Origin: Cladorhizidae sp. MBARI D1340-BT2 | Lineage: Eukaryota > Porifera > Demospongiae > Poecilosclerida > Cladorhizidae | Direction of reading: 5' to 3' | DNA: 64,000 nucleotides | Assembly (NCBI GenBank): GCA_028752905.1 | Contig: JAQNBH010000013.1 | Location: 15,064,816 to 15,128,815, forward strand | In this document: piece after piece, positions 38,500 to 51,000 of the stretch | Position numbering within the stretch: position 1 is the stretch's first letter | Layout: every line of letters starts with the position of its first letter | Program-made: the position numbers and the translations under genes | Notes under the pieces: generated by a model | The model's database searches: none | What the model saw: only the letters and a program-made list of their open reading frames with translations | Told to the model about the DNA's origin: nothing

Positions 38500-41400
38500 T
38501 AATATGTTTCTCATTTCCCCCCCAAAATCTTGTTATTTTGCCGTAAAGCTCATAACTTTTCTACACTTTACCCAAAAAAGATAATTTTTATATGACCGGA
38601 TAGCCCTTCTAATTATCTGTCTTTTGTACGTGCCAAAATTTTGAGTACTCTAAGTATTAGCAAGTTATGGTAATTTGAAGTGGTAAGGTTTGCGATCTTT
38701 CCTGGCGTTTTCCAGTTGCCAAAGCGGTGGCCTGCCAGTGAAAAACCACTACATTTATTGATAATCTGTTGACATGTTGCAGATAAGGGCCTTCTCTATC
38801 AGTTGACAAAATCTGGGACTTTGGTCTTGTTAATTAGGGCAGTTATGAATTGTACTCTTACTTGATGCTAAACATGTTAGCTTCGTAGATTATCCACACT
38901 TCACTGAATAGACTTGATGTATAGCTATTAAGATAGGACTCTCTAAGTGCTCTCTCTTGATACCAAACATCCATATATTCTGCACACTTCACTGTAATGG
39001 ACTTGCAAGATAGGTATCTCTCAGTGTTCTCTATCTTGAGCTAAACATGTTAGCTTCATAGATTCTCCACACTTCACTGAATAGACTTGATATATAGCTC
39101 TAAAGGTAGGCCTCTCTCTGTTCTCTCTCTTGATACCAAACATCCGTATATTCTGCATACATAGAATCACAAGATAGGTTTCTCTATGTGTTCTCTATCT
39201 TGATGCTAAACAGGTTAGCTTCATAGATTCTCCACACTTCACTGTATAAACTTGATATATAGCTATTAAGATAGGTCTCTCCCTGTGCTCTCTGTTGATA
39301 TCAAACATCCATAATATTCTGCACACTTCACTGTAATGGACTTGATATGATTCGAATGATAGGTTTCATTATGTGTTCTCTATCTAGATATTTGCCCTAA
39401 TTTGGTCTATAATATGTTTCTCATTTCCCCCCCAAAAATCTTGTTATTTTGCCGTAAAGCTCATAACTTTTCTACACTTTACCTAAAAAAGATAATTTTT
39501 ATATCACCGGATAGCCCTTCTAATTATCTGTCTTTTGTACGTGCCAAAATTTTGAGTACTCTAAGTATTAGCAAGTTATGGTGATTTGAAGTGGTAAGGT
39601 TTGCGATCTTTCCTGGCGTTTTCCAGTTGCCAAAGCGGTGGCCTGCCAGTGAAAAACCACTACATTTATTGATAATCTGTTGACATGTTGCAGATAAGGG
39701 CCTTCTCTATCAGTTGACAAAATCTGGGACTTTGGTCTTGTTAATTAGGGCAGTTATGAATTGTACTCTTACTTGATGCTAAACATGTTAGCTTCGTAGA
39801 TTATCCACACTTCACTGAATAGACTTGATGTATAGCTATTAAGATAGGACTCTCTAAGTGCTCTCTCTTGATACCAAACATCCATATATTCTGCACACTT
39901 CACTGTAATGGACTTGCAAGATAGGTATCTCTCAGTGTTCTCTATCTTGAGCTAAACATGTTAGCTTCATAGATTCTCCACACTTCACTGAATAGACTTG
40001 ATATATAGCTCTAAAGGTAGGCCTCTCTCTGTTCTCTCTCTTGATACCAAACATCCGTATATTCTGCATACATAGAATCACAAGATAGGTTTCTCTATGT
40101 GTTCTCTATCTTGATGCTAAACAGGTTAGCTTCATAGATTCTCCACAGTTCACTGTATAAACTTGATATATAGCTATTAAGATAGGTCTCTCCCTGTGCT
40201 CTCTGTTGATATCAAACATCCATAATATTCTGCACACTTCACTGTAATGGACTTGATATGATTCGAATGATAGGTTTCATTATGTGTTCTCTATCTAGAT
40301 ATTTGCCCTAATTTGGTCTATAATATGTTTCTCATTTCCCCCCCAAAAATCTTGTTATTTTGCCGTAAAGCTCATAACTTTTCTACTCTTTACCCAAAAA
40401 AGATAATTTTTATATCACCGGATAGCCCTTCTAATTATCTGTCTTTTGTACGTGCCAAAATTTTGAGTACTCTAAGTATTAGCAAGTTATGGTGATTTGA
40501 AGTGGTAAGGTTTGCGATCTTTCCTGGCGTTTTCCAGTTGCCAAAGCGGTGGCCTGCCAGTGAAAAACCACTACATTTATTGATAATCTGTTGACATGTT
40601 GCAGATAAGGGCCTTCTCTATCAGTTGACAAAATCTGGGACTTTGGTCTTGTTAATTAGGGCAGTTATGAATTGTACTCTTACTTGATGCTAAACATGTT
40701 AGCTTCGTAGATTATCCACACTTCACTGAATAGACTTGATGTATAGCTATTAAGATAGGACTCTCTAAGTGCTCTCTCTTGATACCAAACATCCATATAT
40801 TCTGCACACTTCACTGTAATGGACTTGCAAGATAGGTATCTCTCAGTGTTCTCTATCTTGAGCTAAACATGTTAGCTTCATAGATTCTCCACACTTCACT
40901 GAATAGACTTGATATATAGCTCTAAAGGTAGGCCTCTCTCTGTTCTCTCTCTTGATACCAAACATCCGTATATTCTGCATACATAGAATCACAAGATAGG
41001 TTTCTCTATGTGTTCTCTATCTTGATGCTAAACAGGTTAGCTTCATAGATTCTCCACAGTTCACTGTATAAACTTGATATATAGCTATTAAGATAGGTCT
41101 CTCCCTGTGCTCTCTGTTGATATCAAACATCCATAATATTCTGCACACTTCACTGTAATGGACTTGATATGATTCGAATGATAGGTTTCATTATGTGTTC
41201 TCTATCTAGATATTTGCCCTAATTTGGTCTATAATATGTTTCTCATTTCCCCCCCAAAAATCTTGTTATTTTGCCGTAAAGCTCATAACTTTTCTACTCT
41301 TTACCCAAAAAAGATAATTTTTATATCACCGGATAGCCCTTCTAATTATCTGTCTTTTGTACGTGCCAAAATTTTGAGTACTCTAAGTATTAGCAAGTTA

Positions 41401-44400
41401 TGGTGATTTGAAGTGGTAAGGTTTGCGATCTTTCCTGGCGTTTTCCAGTTGCCAAAGCGGTGGCCTGCCAGTGAAAAACCACTACATTTATTGATAATCT
41501 GTTGACATGTTGCAGATAAGGGCCTTCTCTATCAGTTGACAAAATCTGGGACTTTGGTCTTGTTAATTAGGGCAGTTATGAATTGTACTCTTACTTGATG
41601 CTAAACATGTTAGCTTCGTAGATTATCCACACTTCACTGAATAGACTTGATGTATAGCTATTAAGATAGGACTCTCTAAGTGCTCTCTCTTGATACCAAA
41701 CATCCATATATTCTGCACACTTCACTGTAATGGACTTGCAAGATAGGTATCTCTCAGTGTTCTCTATCTTGAGCTAAACATGTTAGCTTCATAGATTCTC
41801 CACACTTCACTGAATAGACTTGATATATAGCTCTAAAGGTAGGCCTCTCTCTGTTCTCTCTCTTGATACCAAACATCCGTATATTCTGCATACATAGAAT
41901 CACAAGATAGGTTTCTCTATGTGTTCTCTATCTTGATGCTAAACAGGTTAGCTTCATAGATTCTCCACAGTTCACTGTATAAACTTGATATATAGCTATT
42001 AAGATAGGTCTCTCCCTGTGCTCTCTGTTGATATCAAACATCCATAATATTCTGCACACTTCACTGTAATGGACTTGATATGATTCGAATGATAGGTTTC
42101 ATTATGTGTTCTCTATCTAGATATTTGCCCTAATTTGGTCTATAATATGTTTCTCATTTCCCCCCCAAAAATCTTGTTATTTTGCCGTAAAGCTCATAAC
42201 TTTTCTACTCTTTACCCAAAAAAGATAATTTTTATATCACCGGATAGCCCTTCTAATTATCTGTCTTTTGTACGTGCCAAAATTTTGAGTACTCTAAGTA
42301 TTAGCAAGTTATGGTGATTTGAAGTGGTAAGGTTTGCGATCTTTCCTGGCGTTTTCCAGTTGCCAAAGCGGTGGCCTGCCAGTGAAAAACCACTACATTT
42401 ATTGATAATCTGTTGACATGTTGCAGATAAGGGCCTTCTCTATCAGTTGACAAAATCTGGGACTTTGGTCTTGTTAATTAGGGCAGTTATGAATTGTACT
42501 CTTACTTGATGCTAAACATGTTAGCTTCGTAGATTATCCACACTTCACTGAATAGACTTGATGTATAGCTATTAAGATAGGACTCTCTAAGTGCTCTCTC
42601 TTGATACCAAACATCCATATATTCTGCACACTTCACTGTAATGGACTTGCAAGATAGGTATCTCTCAGTGTTCTCTATCTTGAGCTAAACATGTTAGCTT
42701 CATAGATTCTCCACACTTCACTGAATAGACTTGATATATAGCTCTAAAGGTAGGCCTCTCTCTGTTCTCTCTCTTGATACCAAACATCCGTATATTCTGC
42801 ATACATAGAATCACAAGATAGGTTTCTCTATGTGTTCTCTATCTTGATGCTAAACAGGTTAGCTTCATAGATTCTCCACAGTTCACTGTATAAACTTGAT
42901 ATATAGCTATTAAGATAGGTCTCTCCCTGTGCTCTCTGTTGATATCAAACATCCATAATATTCTGCACACTTCACTGTAATGGACTTGATATGATTCGAA
43001 TGATAGGTTTCATTATGTGTTCTCTATCTAGATATTTGCCCTAATTTGGTCTATAATATGTTTCTCATTTCCCCCCCAAAAATCTTGTTATTTTGCCGTA
43101 AAGCTCATAACTTTTCTACTCTTTACCCAAAAAAGATAATTTTTATATCACCGGATAGCCCTTCTAATTATCTGTCTTTTGTACGTGCCAAAATTTTGAG
43201 TACTCTAAGTATTAGCAAGTTATGGTGATTTGAAGTGGTAAGGTTTGCGATCTTTCCTGGCGTTTTCCAGTTGCCAAAGCGGTGGCCTGCCAGTGAAAAA
43301 CCACTACATTTATTGATAATCTGTTGACATGTTGCAGATAAGGGCCTTCTCTAACAGTTGACAAAATCTGGGACTTTGGTCTTGTTAATTAGGGCAGTTA
43401 TGAATTGTACTCTTACTTGATGCTAAACATGTTAGCTTCGTAGATTATCCACACTTCACTGAATAGACTTGATGTATAGCTATTAAGATAGGACTCTCTA
43501 AGTGCTCTCTCTTGATACCAAACATCCATATATTCTGCACACTTCACTGTAATGGACTTGCAAGATAGGTATCTCTCAGTGTTCTCTATCTTGAGCTAAA
43601 CATGTTAGCTTCATAGATTCTCCACACTTCACTGAATAGACTTGATATATAGCTCTAAAGGTAGGCCTCTCTCTGTTCTCTCTCTTGATACCAAACATCC
43701 GTATATTCTGCATACATAGAATCACAAGATAGGTTTCTCTATGTGTTCTCTATCTTGATGCTAAACAGGTTAGCTTCATAGATTCTCCACACTTCACTGT
43801 ATAAACTTGATATATAGCTATTAAGATAGGTCTCTCCCTGTGCTCTCTGTTGATATCAAACATCCATAATATTCTGCACACTTCACTGTAATGGACTTGA
43901 TATGATTCGAATGATAGGTTTCATTATGTGTTCTCTATCTTGATATTTGCCCTTATTTGGTCTATAATATGTTTCTCATTTCCCCCCCCCAAAATCTTGT
44001 TATTTTGCCGTAAAGCTCATAACGTTTCTACACTTTACCCAAAAAAGATAATTTTTATATCACATGATAGCCCTTCTAATTATCTGTCTTTTGTACGTGC
44101 CAAAATTTTGAGTACTCTAAGTATTAGCAAGTTATGGTGATTTGAAGTGGTAAGGTTTGCGATCTTTCCTGGCGTTTTCCAGTTGCCAAAGCGGTGGCCT
44201 GTCAGTGAAAAACCACTACATTTATTGATAATCTGTTGACATGTTGCAGATAAGGGCCTTCTCTATCAGTTGACAAAATCTGGGACTTTGGTCTTGTTAA
44301 TTAGGGCAGTTATGAATTGTACTCTTACTTGATGCTAAACATGTTAGCTTCGTAGATTATCCACACTTCACTGAATAGACTTGATGTATAGCTATTAAGA

Positions 44401-45017
44401 TAGGACTCTCTAAGTGCTCTCTCTTGATACCAAACATCCATATATTCTGCACACTTCACTGTAATGGACTTGCAAGATAGGTATCTCTCAGTGTTCTCTA
44501 TCTTGAGCTAAACATGTTAGCTTCATAGATTCTCCACACTTCACTGAATAGACTTGATATATAGCTCTAAAGGTAGGCCTCTCTCTGTTCTCTCTCTTGA
44601 TACCAAACATCCGTATATTCTGCATACATAGAATCACAAGATAGGTTTCTCTATGTGTTCTCTATCTTGATGCTAAACAGGTTAGCTTCATAGATTCTCC
44701 ACACTTCACTGTATAAACTTGATATATAGCTATTAAGATAGGTCTCTCCCTGTGCTCTCTGTTGATATCAAACATCCATAATATTCTGCACACTTCACTG
44801 TAATGGACTTGATATGATTCGAATGATAGGTTTCATTATGTGTTCTCTATCTAGATATTTGCCCTAATTTGGTCTATGTATAAACTTGATATATAGCTAT
44901 TAAGATAGGTCTCTCCCTGTGCTCTCTGTTGATATCAAACATCCATAATATTATGCGCACTTCACTGTAATGGACTTGATATGATTCGAATGATAGGTTT
45001 CATTATGTGTTCTCTAT
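38474..45017. repeat. Array block 13: monomers U40-U46 (T P Q Q Q Q S*)
   Basis: Seven monomers starting at 38474, 39384, 40295, 41206, 42117, 43028 and 43939. It is the only block that begins with a T monomer. The first three Q copies keep CTATCAGTTG and carry CCACAGTTC in C1; the last has CTAACAGTTG and plain CCACACTTC. U46 is S type with a C9A4 tract and CCTGTCAGTG. Almost the same series, with fewer Q monomers, follows at 45932-50486. Confidence 0.85.
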
Positions 45018-45043
45018 CTTGATATTTGCCCTAATTTGGTCTA
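44877..45043. repeat. 167-bp tandem duplication no. 13 (second copy)
   Basis: Same breakpoints, with private changes giving ATTATGCGCAC near 44950. As in no. 12, the D start is CTTGATATT in this copy and CTAGATATT in the copy upstream. It runs into the intermediate monomer U47. Confidence 0.93.
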
Positions 45044-48000
45044 TAATAATATGTTTCTCATTTCCCCCCCAAAAATCTTGTTATTTTGCCATAAAGCTCA
45101 TAACTTTTCTACACTTTACCCAAAAAAGATAATTTTTATATCACCGGATAGCCCTTCTAATTATCTGTCTTTTGTACGTGCCAAAATTTTGAGTACTCTA
45201 AGTATTAGCAAGTTATGGTGATTTGAAGTGGTAAGGTTTGCGATCTTTCCTGGCGTTTTCCAGTTGCCAAAGCGGTGGCCTGCCAGTGAAAAACCACTAC
45301 ATTTATTGATAATCTGTTGACATGTTGCAGATAAGGGCCTTCTCTATCAGTTGACAAAATCTGGGACTTTGGTCTTGTTAATTAGGGCAGTTATGAATTG
45401 TACTCTTACTTGATGCTAAACATGTTAGCTTCGTAGATTATCCACACTTCACTGAATAGACTTGATGTATAGCTATTAAGGTAGGACTCTCTAAGTGCTC
45501 TCTCTTGATACCAAACATCCATATATTCTGCACACTTCACTGTAATGGACTTGCAAGATAGGTATCTCTCAGTGTTCTCTATCTTGAGCTAAACATGTTA
45601 GCTTCATAGATTCTCCACACTTCACTGAATAGACTTGATATATAGCTCTAAAGGTAGGCCTCTCTCTGTTCTCTCTCTTGATACCAAACATCCGTATATT
45701 CTGCATACATAGAATCACAAGATAGGTTTCTCTATGTGTTCTCTATCTTGATGCTAAACAGGTTAGCTTCATAGATTCTCCACACTTCACTGTATAAACT
45801 TGATATATAGCTATTAAGATAGGTCTCTCCCTGTGCTCTCTGTTGATATCAAACATCCATAATATTCTGCACACTTCACTGTAATGGACTTGATATGATT
45901 CGAATGATAGGTTTCATTATGTGTTCTCTATCTTGATATTTGCCCTAATTTGGTCTATAATATGTTTCTCATTTCCCCCCCAAAATCTTGTTATTTTGCC
46001 GTAAAGCTCATAACTTTTCTACACTTTACCCAAAAAAGATAATTTTTATATGACCGGATAGCCCTTCTAATTATCTGTCTTTTGTACGTGCCAAAATTTT
46101 GAGTACTCTAAGTATTAGCAAGTTATGGTAATTTGAAGTGGTAAGGTTTGCGATCTTTCCTGGCGTTTTCCAGTTGCCAAAGCGGTGGCCTGCCAGTGAA
46201 AAACCACTACATTTATTGATAATCTGTTGACATGTTGCAGATAAGGGCCTTCTCTATCAGTTGACAAAATCTGGGACTTTGGTCTTGTTAATTAGGGCAG
46301 TTATGAATTGTACTCTTACTTGATGCTAAACATGTTAGCTTCGTAGATTATCCACACTTCACTGAATAGACTTGATGTATAGCTATTAAGATAGGACTCT
46401 CTAAGTGCTCTCTCTTGATACCAAACATCCATATATTCTGCACACTTCACTGTAATGGACTTGCAAGATAGGTATCTCTCAGTGTTCTCTATCTTGAGCT
46501 AAACATGTTAGCTTCATAGATTCTCCACACTTCACTGAATAGACTTGATATATAGCTCTAAAGGTAGGCCTCTCTCTGTTCTCTCTCTTGATACCAAACA
46601 TCCGTATATTCTGCATACATAGAATCACAAGATAGGTTTCTCTATGTGTTCTCTATCTTGATGCTAAACAGGTTAGCTTCATAGATTCTCCACACTTCAC
46701 TGTATAAACTTGATATATAGCTATTAAGATAGGTCTCTCCCTGTGCTCTCTGTTGATATCAAACATCCATAATATTCTGCACACTTCACTGTAATGGACT
46801 TGATATGATTCGAATGATAGGTTTCATTATGTGTTCTCTATCTAGATATTTGCCCTAATTTGGTCTATAATATGTTTCTCATTTCCCCCCCAAAAATCTT
46901 GTTATTTTGCCGTAAAGCTCATAACTTTTCTACACTTTACCTAAAAAAGATAATTTTTATATCACCGGATAGCCCTTCTAATTATCTGTCTTTTGTACGT
47001 GCCAAAATTTTGAGTACTCTAAGTATTAGCAAGTTATGGTGATTTGAAGTGGTAAGGTTTGCGATCTTTCCTGGCGTTTTCCAGTTGCCAAAGCGGTGGC
47101 CTGCCAGTGAAAAACCACTACATTTATTGATAATCTGTTGACATGTTGCAGATAAGGGCCTTCTCTATCAGTTGACAAAATCTGGGACTTTGGTCTTGTT
47201 AATTAGGGCAGTTATGAATTGTACTCTTACTTGATGCTAAACATGTTAGCTTCGTAGATTATCCACACTTCACTGAATAGACTTGATGTATAGCTATTAA
47301 GATAGGACTCTCTAAGTGCTCTCTCTTGATACCAAACATCCATATATTCTGCACACTTCACTGTAATGGACTTGCAAGATAGGTATCTCTCAGTGTTCTC
47401 TATCTTGAGCTAAACATGTTAGCTTCATAGATTCTCCACACTTCACTGAATAGACTTGATATATAGCTCTAAAGGTAGGCCTCTCTCTGTTCTCTCTCTT
47501 GATACCAAACATCCGTATATTCTGCATACATAGAATCACAAGATAGGTTTCTCTATGTGTTCTCTATCTTGATGCTAAACAGGTTAGCTTCATAGATTCT
47601 CCACAGTTCACTGTATAAACTTGATATATAGCTATTAAGATAGGTCTCTCCCTGTGCTCTCTGTTGATATCAAACATCCATAATATTCTGCACACTTCAC
47701 TGTAATGGACTTGATATGATTCGAATGATAGGTTTCATTATGTGTTCTCTATCTAGATATTTGCCCTAATTTGGTCTATAATATGTTTCTCATTTCCCCC
47801 CCAAAAATCTTGTTATTTTGTCGTAAAGCTCATAACTTTTCTACTCTTTACCCAAAAAAGATAATTTTTATATCACCGGATAGCCCTTCTAATTATCTGT
47901 CTTTTGTACGTGCCAAAATTTTGAGTACTCTAAGTATTAGCAAGTTATGGTGATTTGAAGTGGTAAGGTTTGCGATCTTTCCTGGCGTTTTCCAGTTGCC

Positions 48001-51000
48001 AAAGCGGTGGCCTGCCAGTGAAAAACCACTACATTTATTGATAATCTGTTGACATGTTGCAGATAAGGGCCTTCTCTATCAGTTGACAAAATCTGGGACT
48101 TTGGTCTTGTTAATTAGGGCAGTTATGAATTGTACTCTTACTTGATGCTAAACATGTTAGCTTCGTAGATTATCCACACTTCACTGAATAGACTTGATGT
48201 ATAGCTATTAAGATAGGACTCTCTAAGTGCTCTCTCTTGATACCAAACATCCATATATTCTGCACACTTCACTGTAATGGACTTGCAAGATAGGTATCTC
48301 TCAGTGTTCTCTATCTTGAGCTAAACATGTTAGCTTCATAGATTCTCCACACTTCACTGAATAGACTTGATATATAGCTCTAAAGGTAGGCCTCTCTCTG
48401 TTCTCTCTCTTGATACCAAACATCCGTATATTCTGCATACATAGAATCACAAGATAGGTTTCTCTATGTGTTCTCTATCTTGATGCTAAACAGGTTAGCT
48501 TCATAGATTCTCCACAGTTCACTGTATAAACTTGATATATAGCTATTAAGATAGGTCTCTCCCTGTGCTCTCTGTTGATATCAAACATCCATAATATTCT
48601 GCACACTTCACTGTAATGGACTTGATATGATTCGAATGATAGGTTTCATTATGTGTTCTCTATCTAGATATTTGCCCTAATTTGGTCTATAATATGTTTC
48701 TCATTTCCCCCCCAAAAATCTTGTTATTTTGCCGTAAAGCTCATAACTTTTCTACTCTTTACCCAAAAAAGATAATTTTTATATCACCGGATAGCCCTTC
48801 TAATTATCTGTCTTTTGTACGTGCCAAAATTTTGAGTACTCTAAGTATTAGCAAGTTATGGTGATTTGAAGTGGTAAGGTTTGCGATCTTTCCTGGCGTT
48901 TTCCAGTTGCCAAAGCGGTGGCCTGCCAGTGAAAAACCACTACATTTATTGATAATCTGTTGACATGTTGCAGATAAGGGCCTTCTCTAACAGTTGACAA
49001 AATCTGGGACTTTGGTCTTGTTAATTAGGGCAGTTATGAATTGTACTCTTACTTGATGCTAAACATGTTAGCTTCGTAGATTATCCACACTTCACTGAAT
49101 AGACTTGATGTATAGCTATTAAGATAGGACTCTCTAAGTGCTCTCTCTTGATACCAAACATCCATATATTCTGCACACTTCACTGTAATGGACTTGCAAG
49201 ATAGGTATCTCTCAGTGTTCTCTATCTTGAGCTAAACATGTTAGCTTCATAGATTCTCCACACTTCACTGAATAGACTTGATATATAGCTCTAAAGGTAG
49301 GCCTCTCTCTGTTCTCTCTCTTGATACCAAACATCCGTATATTCTGCATACATAGAATCACAAGATAGGTTTCTCTATGTGTTCTCTATCTTGATGCTAA
49401 ACAGGTTAGCTTCATAGATTCTCCACACTTCACTGTATAAACTTGATATATAGCTATTAAGATAGGTCTCTCCCTGTGCTCTCTGTTGATATCAAACATC
49501 CATAATATTCTGCACACTTCACTGTAATGGACTTGATATGATTCGAATGATAGGTTTCATTATGTGTTCTCTATCTTGATATTTGCCCTTATTTGGTCTA
49601 TAATATGTTTCTCATTTCCCCCCCCCAAAATCTTGTTATTTTGCCGTAAAGCTCATAACGTTTCTACACTTTACCCAAAAAAGATAATTTTTATATCACA
49701 TGATAGCCCTTCTAATTATCTGTCTTTTGTACGTGCCAAAATTTTGAGTACTCTAAGTATTAGCAAGTTATGGTGATTTGAAGTGGTAAGGTTTGCGATC
49801 TTTCCTGGCGTTTTCCAGTTGCCAAAGCGGTGGCCTGTCAGTGAAAAACCACTACATTTATTGATAATCTGTTGACATGTTGCAGATAAGGGCCTTCTCT
49901 ATCAGTTGACAAAATCTGGGACTTTGGTCTTGTTAATTAGGGCAGTTATGAATTGTACTCTTACTTGATGCTAAACATGTTAGCTTCGTAGATTATCCAC
50001 ACTTCACTGAATAGACTTGATGTATAGCTATTAAGATAGGACTCTCTAAGTGCTCTCTCTTGATACCAAACATCCATATATTCTGCACACTTCACTGTAA
50101 TGGACTTGCAAGATAGGTATCTCTCAGTGTTCTCTATCTTGAGCTAAACATGTTAGCTTCATAGATTCTCCACACTTCACTGAATAGACTTGATATATAG
50201 CTCTAAAGGTAGGCCTCTCTCTGTTCTCTCTCTTGATACCAAACATCCGTATATTCTGCATACATAGAATCACAAGATAGGTTTCTCTATGTGTTCTCTA
50301 TCTTGATGCTAAACAGGTTAGCTTCATAGATTCTCCACACTTCACTGTATAAACTTGATATATAGCTATTAAGATAGGTCTCTCCCTGTGCTCTCTGTTG
50401 ATATCAAACATCCATAATATTCTGCACACTTCACTGTAATGGACTTGATATGATTCGAATGATAGGTTTCATTATGTGTTCTCTATCTTGATATTTGCCC
50501 TTATTTGGTCTATAATATGTTTCTCATTTCCCCCCCCCAAAATCTTGTTATTTTGCCGTAAAGCTCATAACGTTTCTACACTTTACCCCAAAAAGATAAT
50601 TTTTATATCACATGATAGCCCTTCTAATTATCTGTCTTTTGTACGTGCCAAAATTTTGAGTACTCTAAGTATTAGCAAGTTATGGTGATTTGAAGTGGTA
50701 AGGTTTGCGATCTTTCCTGGCGTTTTCCAGTTGCCAAAGCGGTGGCCTGTCAGTGAAAAACCACTACATTTATTGATAATCTGTTGACATGTTGCAGATA
50801 AGGGCCTTCTCTATCAGTTGACAAAATCTGGGACTTTGGTCTTGTTAATTAGGGCAGTTATGAATTGTACTCTTACTTGATGCTAAACATGTTAGCTTCG
50901 TAGATTATCCACACTTCACTGAATAGACTTGATGTATAGCTATTAAGATAGGACTCTCTAAGTGCTCTCTCTTGATACCAAACATCCATATATTCTGCAC

